From Chloroflexota bacterium (lineage in GTDB: Bacteria; Chloroflexota; UBA4733): a stretch of 23,063 bases of DNA. Position 1 is the first letter of the stretch, and the number at the start of each line of letters is the position of its first letter. The position numbers were made by a program, and so were the translations under genes. The notes beneath the pieces are model-generated. The model was not told the origin of the DNA and made no database searches. It saw nothing but the letters and a program-made list of their open reading frames with translations. The stretch is from assembly GCA_025449435.1 (NCBI GenBank), contig JANWJO010000094.1, positions 1-23,063 of the forward strand, given 5' to 3'. Positions 22,744 through 23,063 of the stretch are shown here, piece after piece.

Positions 22744-22759
22744 ATACGAGTATACGAGT
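22744..22759 (+). repeat. Perfect 8-bp tandem duplication containing a TATACT on the minus strand
   Basis: ATACGAGT occurs twice head to tail (22744-22751, 22752-22759). On the minus strand the junction reads TATACT (22750-22755), a candidate -10 about 60 bases before the HExxH gene. No matching -35 was found. Confidence 0.45.
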
Positions 22760-22845
22760 GGCCGAGCAACACTAGGGCCTGTCACCGTCCTGACCTTCCC
22801 CGCCAAGTCATGTCAGGTACCATCACAACGTAGGCGTCACGGCCT

Positions 22846-22868
22846 AAACCGCGTGATGATACCGGTTT
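22846..22868 (+). promoter_or_regulatory. Dyad AAACCG-N11-CGGTTT upstream of the oxidoreductase
   Basis: AAACCG (22846-22851) and CGGTTT (22863-22868) form a perfect 6+6 dyad 26 bases before the ATG at 22895. Shorter overlapping pairs (CATCAC/GTGATG, TCACG/CGTGA) lie in the same region. The size and position fit an operator for a dimeric repressor, but no regulator gene is in view. Confidence 0.35.
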
Positions 22869-22894
22869 GATACGCACTGATGAGGAGCAAATCA

Positions 22895-23063
22895 ATGGCT
22901 GAACAGACCATGAGAGCCGCGCGCTTCCACGACTACGGCCCGCCTGACGTGCTCGTTGTCGAGGACGCGCCGCGGCCCGAGCCCAACGAAGGTGAAGTGT
23001 TGGTACGCGTCCACGCTGCCGGTGTCAACCCAGTGGACTGGAAGTTGCGCCGTGGCGATATGC
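22895..23063 (+). CDS. NADP-dependent alcohol dehydrogenase/quinone oxidoreductase-family protein, 5' end only
   Basis: The first 56 residues of a medium-chain dehydrogenase/reductase, cut by the window edge. The ATG at 22895 has GAGGAG seven bases upstream. The visible part (MRAARFHDYGPPDVLVVEDA, EGEVLVRVHAAGVNPVDWKL, RRGDM) is the standard GroES-like N terminus of zinc-independent quinone oxidoreductases, where Asn-Pro-x-Asp replaces the zinc-binding Cys found in alcohol dehydrogenases. Such enzymes reduce quinones or enones with NADPH in the cytoplasm. Substrate and the nucleotide-binding domain lie beyond the window. Divergent from the HExxH gene, with a 206-base shared upstream region. 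Confidence 0.92.
   Translation, partial: MAEQTMRAARFHDYGPPDVLVVEDAPRPEPNEGEVLVRVHAAGVNPVDWKLRRGDM

Noticed and set aside
22317..22775. 152-residue plus-strand frame overlapping the HExxH gene
   Set aside because: No domain pattern is visible, while the minus-strand frame has a zinc-binding motif and a convergent arrangement with the GNAT-fusion gene.
1..23063. tRNA, rRNA, CRISPR, insertion sequence or prophage
   Set aside because: No cloverleaf, repeat-spacer pattern, terminal inverted repeats with transposase, or phage structural genes were seen by eye.

Overview
The window (about 23 kb, clearly GC-rich) looks like ordinary chromosomal DNA of a free-living bacterium. The gene families suggest a member of the Chloroflexota: a MoxR/DUF58/VWA membrane operon, a very long GNAT-fusion protein, glutaminase-type NadE, DUF2127, DinB and QueF. 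That assignment is an inference from gene content; no rRNA or marker gene here proves it. I see no tRNA, rRNA, CRISPR array, transposase or phage gene. Coding density is high and no gene-free stretch exceeds 300 bases.

Layout. (1) 98-1260, minus strand: a TIM-barrel sugar isomerase/epimerase-type protein followed by a small basic protein of unknown function. (2) 1543-10094, plus strand: a tightly coupled five-gene operon. It encodes a Gln/Ala-rich membrane protein, a MoxR AAA+ ATPase, a DUF58 protein, a BatA-like VWA membrane protein and a 1002-residue protein combining VWA and glutamine-amidotransferase-like domains. All four junctions are 4-base start/stop overlaps. (3) 10175-13687, plus strand: glutamine-dependent NAD synthetase overlapping a DUF2127 membrane protein, then QueF and a DinB-fold protein. 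(4) 13743-16779, minus strand: a two-component pair, sensor kinase first and OmpR-type regulator second. (5) 16895-18914, minus strand: an extended SDR epimerase/dehydratase, and upstream of it an unrecognised 319-residue protein followed by a strong GNRA-loop hairpin. (6) 19053-22199, plus strand: a 1048-residue protein with an N-terminal GNAT acetyltransferase domain and a long beta-rich C-terminal part. (7) 22233-22688, minus strand: a small HExxH protein. (8) From 22895, plus strand: the start of a zinc-type alcohol dehydrogenase/quinone oxidoreductase-family protein that runs off the window.

How the parts work together. The five-gene block is the clearest functional unit. In related operons MoxR ATPases act as chaperones or remodelling motors on VWA-domain partners, and DUF58 and BatA-like proteins are their constant companions. 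The first gene's transmembrane segments and Gln-rich tail, and the last protein's membrane anchors, suggest a membrane-bound assembly. The kinase/regulator pair is self-contained and its signal is unknown. NadE and QueF are housekeeping genes for NAD synthesis and for preQ0 reduction toward queuosine.

Regulation. The hexamer TATACT lies upstream of four genes or operons, each time on the strand of the gene it precedes, and is the best candidate for a -10 element in this genome. Several dyads (at the kinase start, after the 319-residue gene, and before the oxidoreductase) are recorded as sites of unknown role. The points most worth following up are the GNAT/beta-sandwich fusion, the composition of the MoxR operon including a VWA domain that has lost its metal site, and the small HExxH protein.
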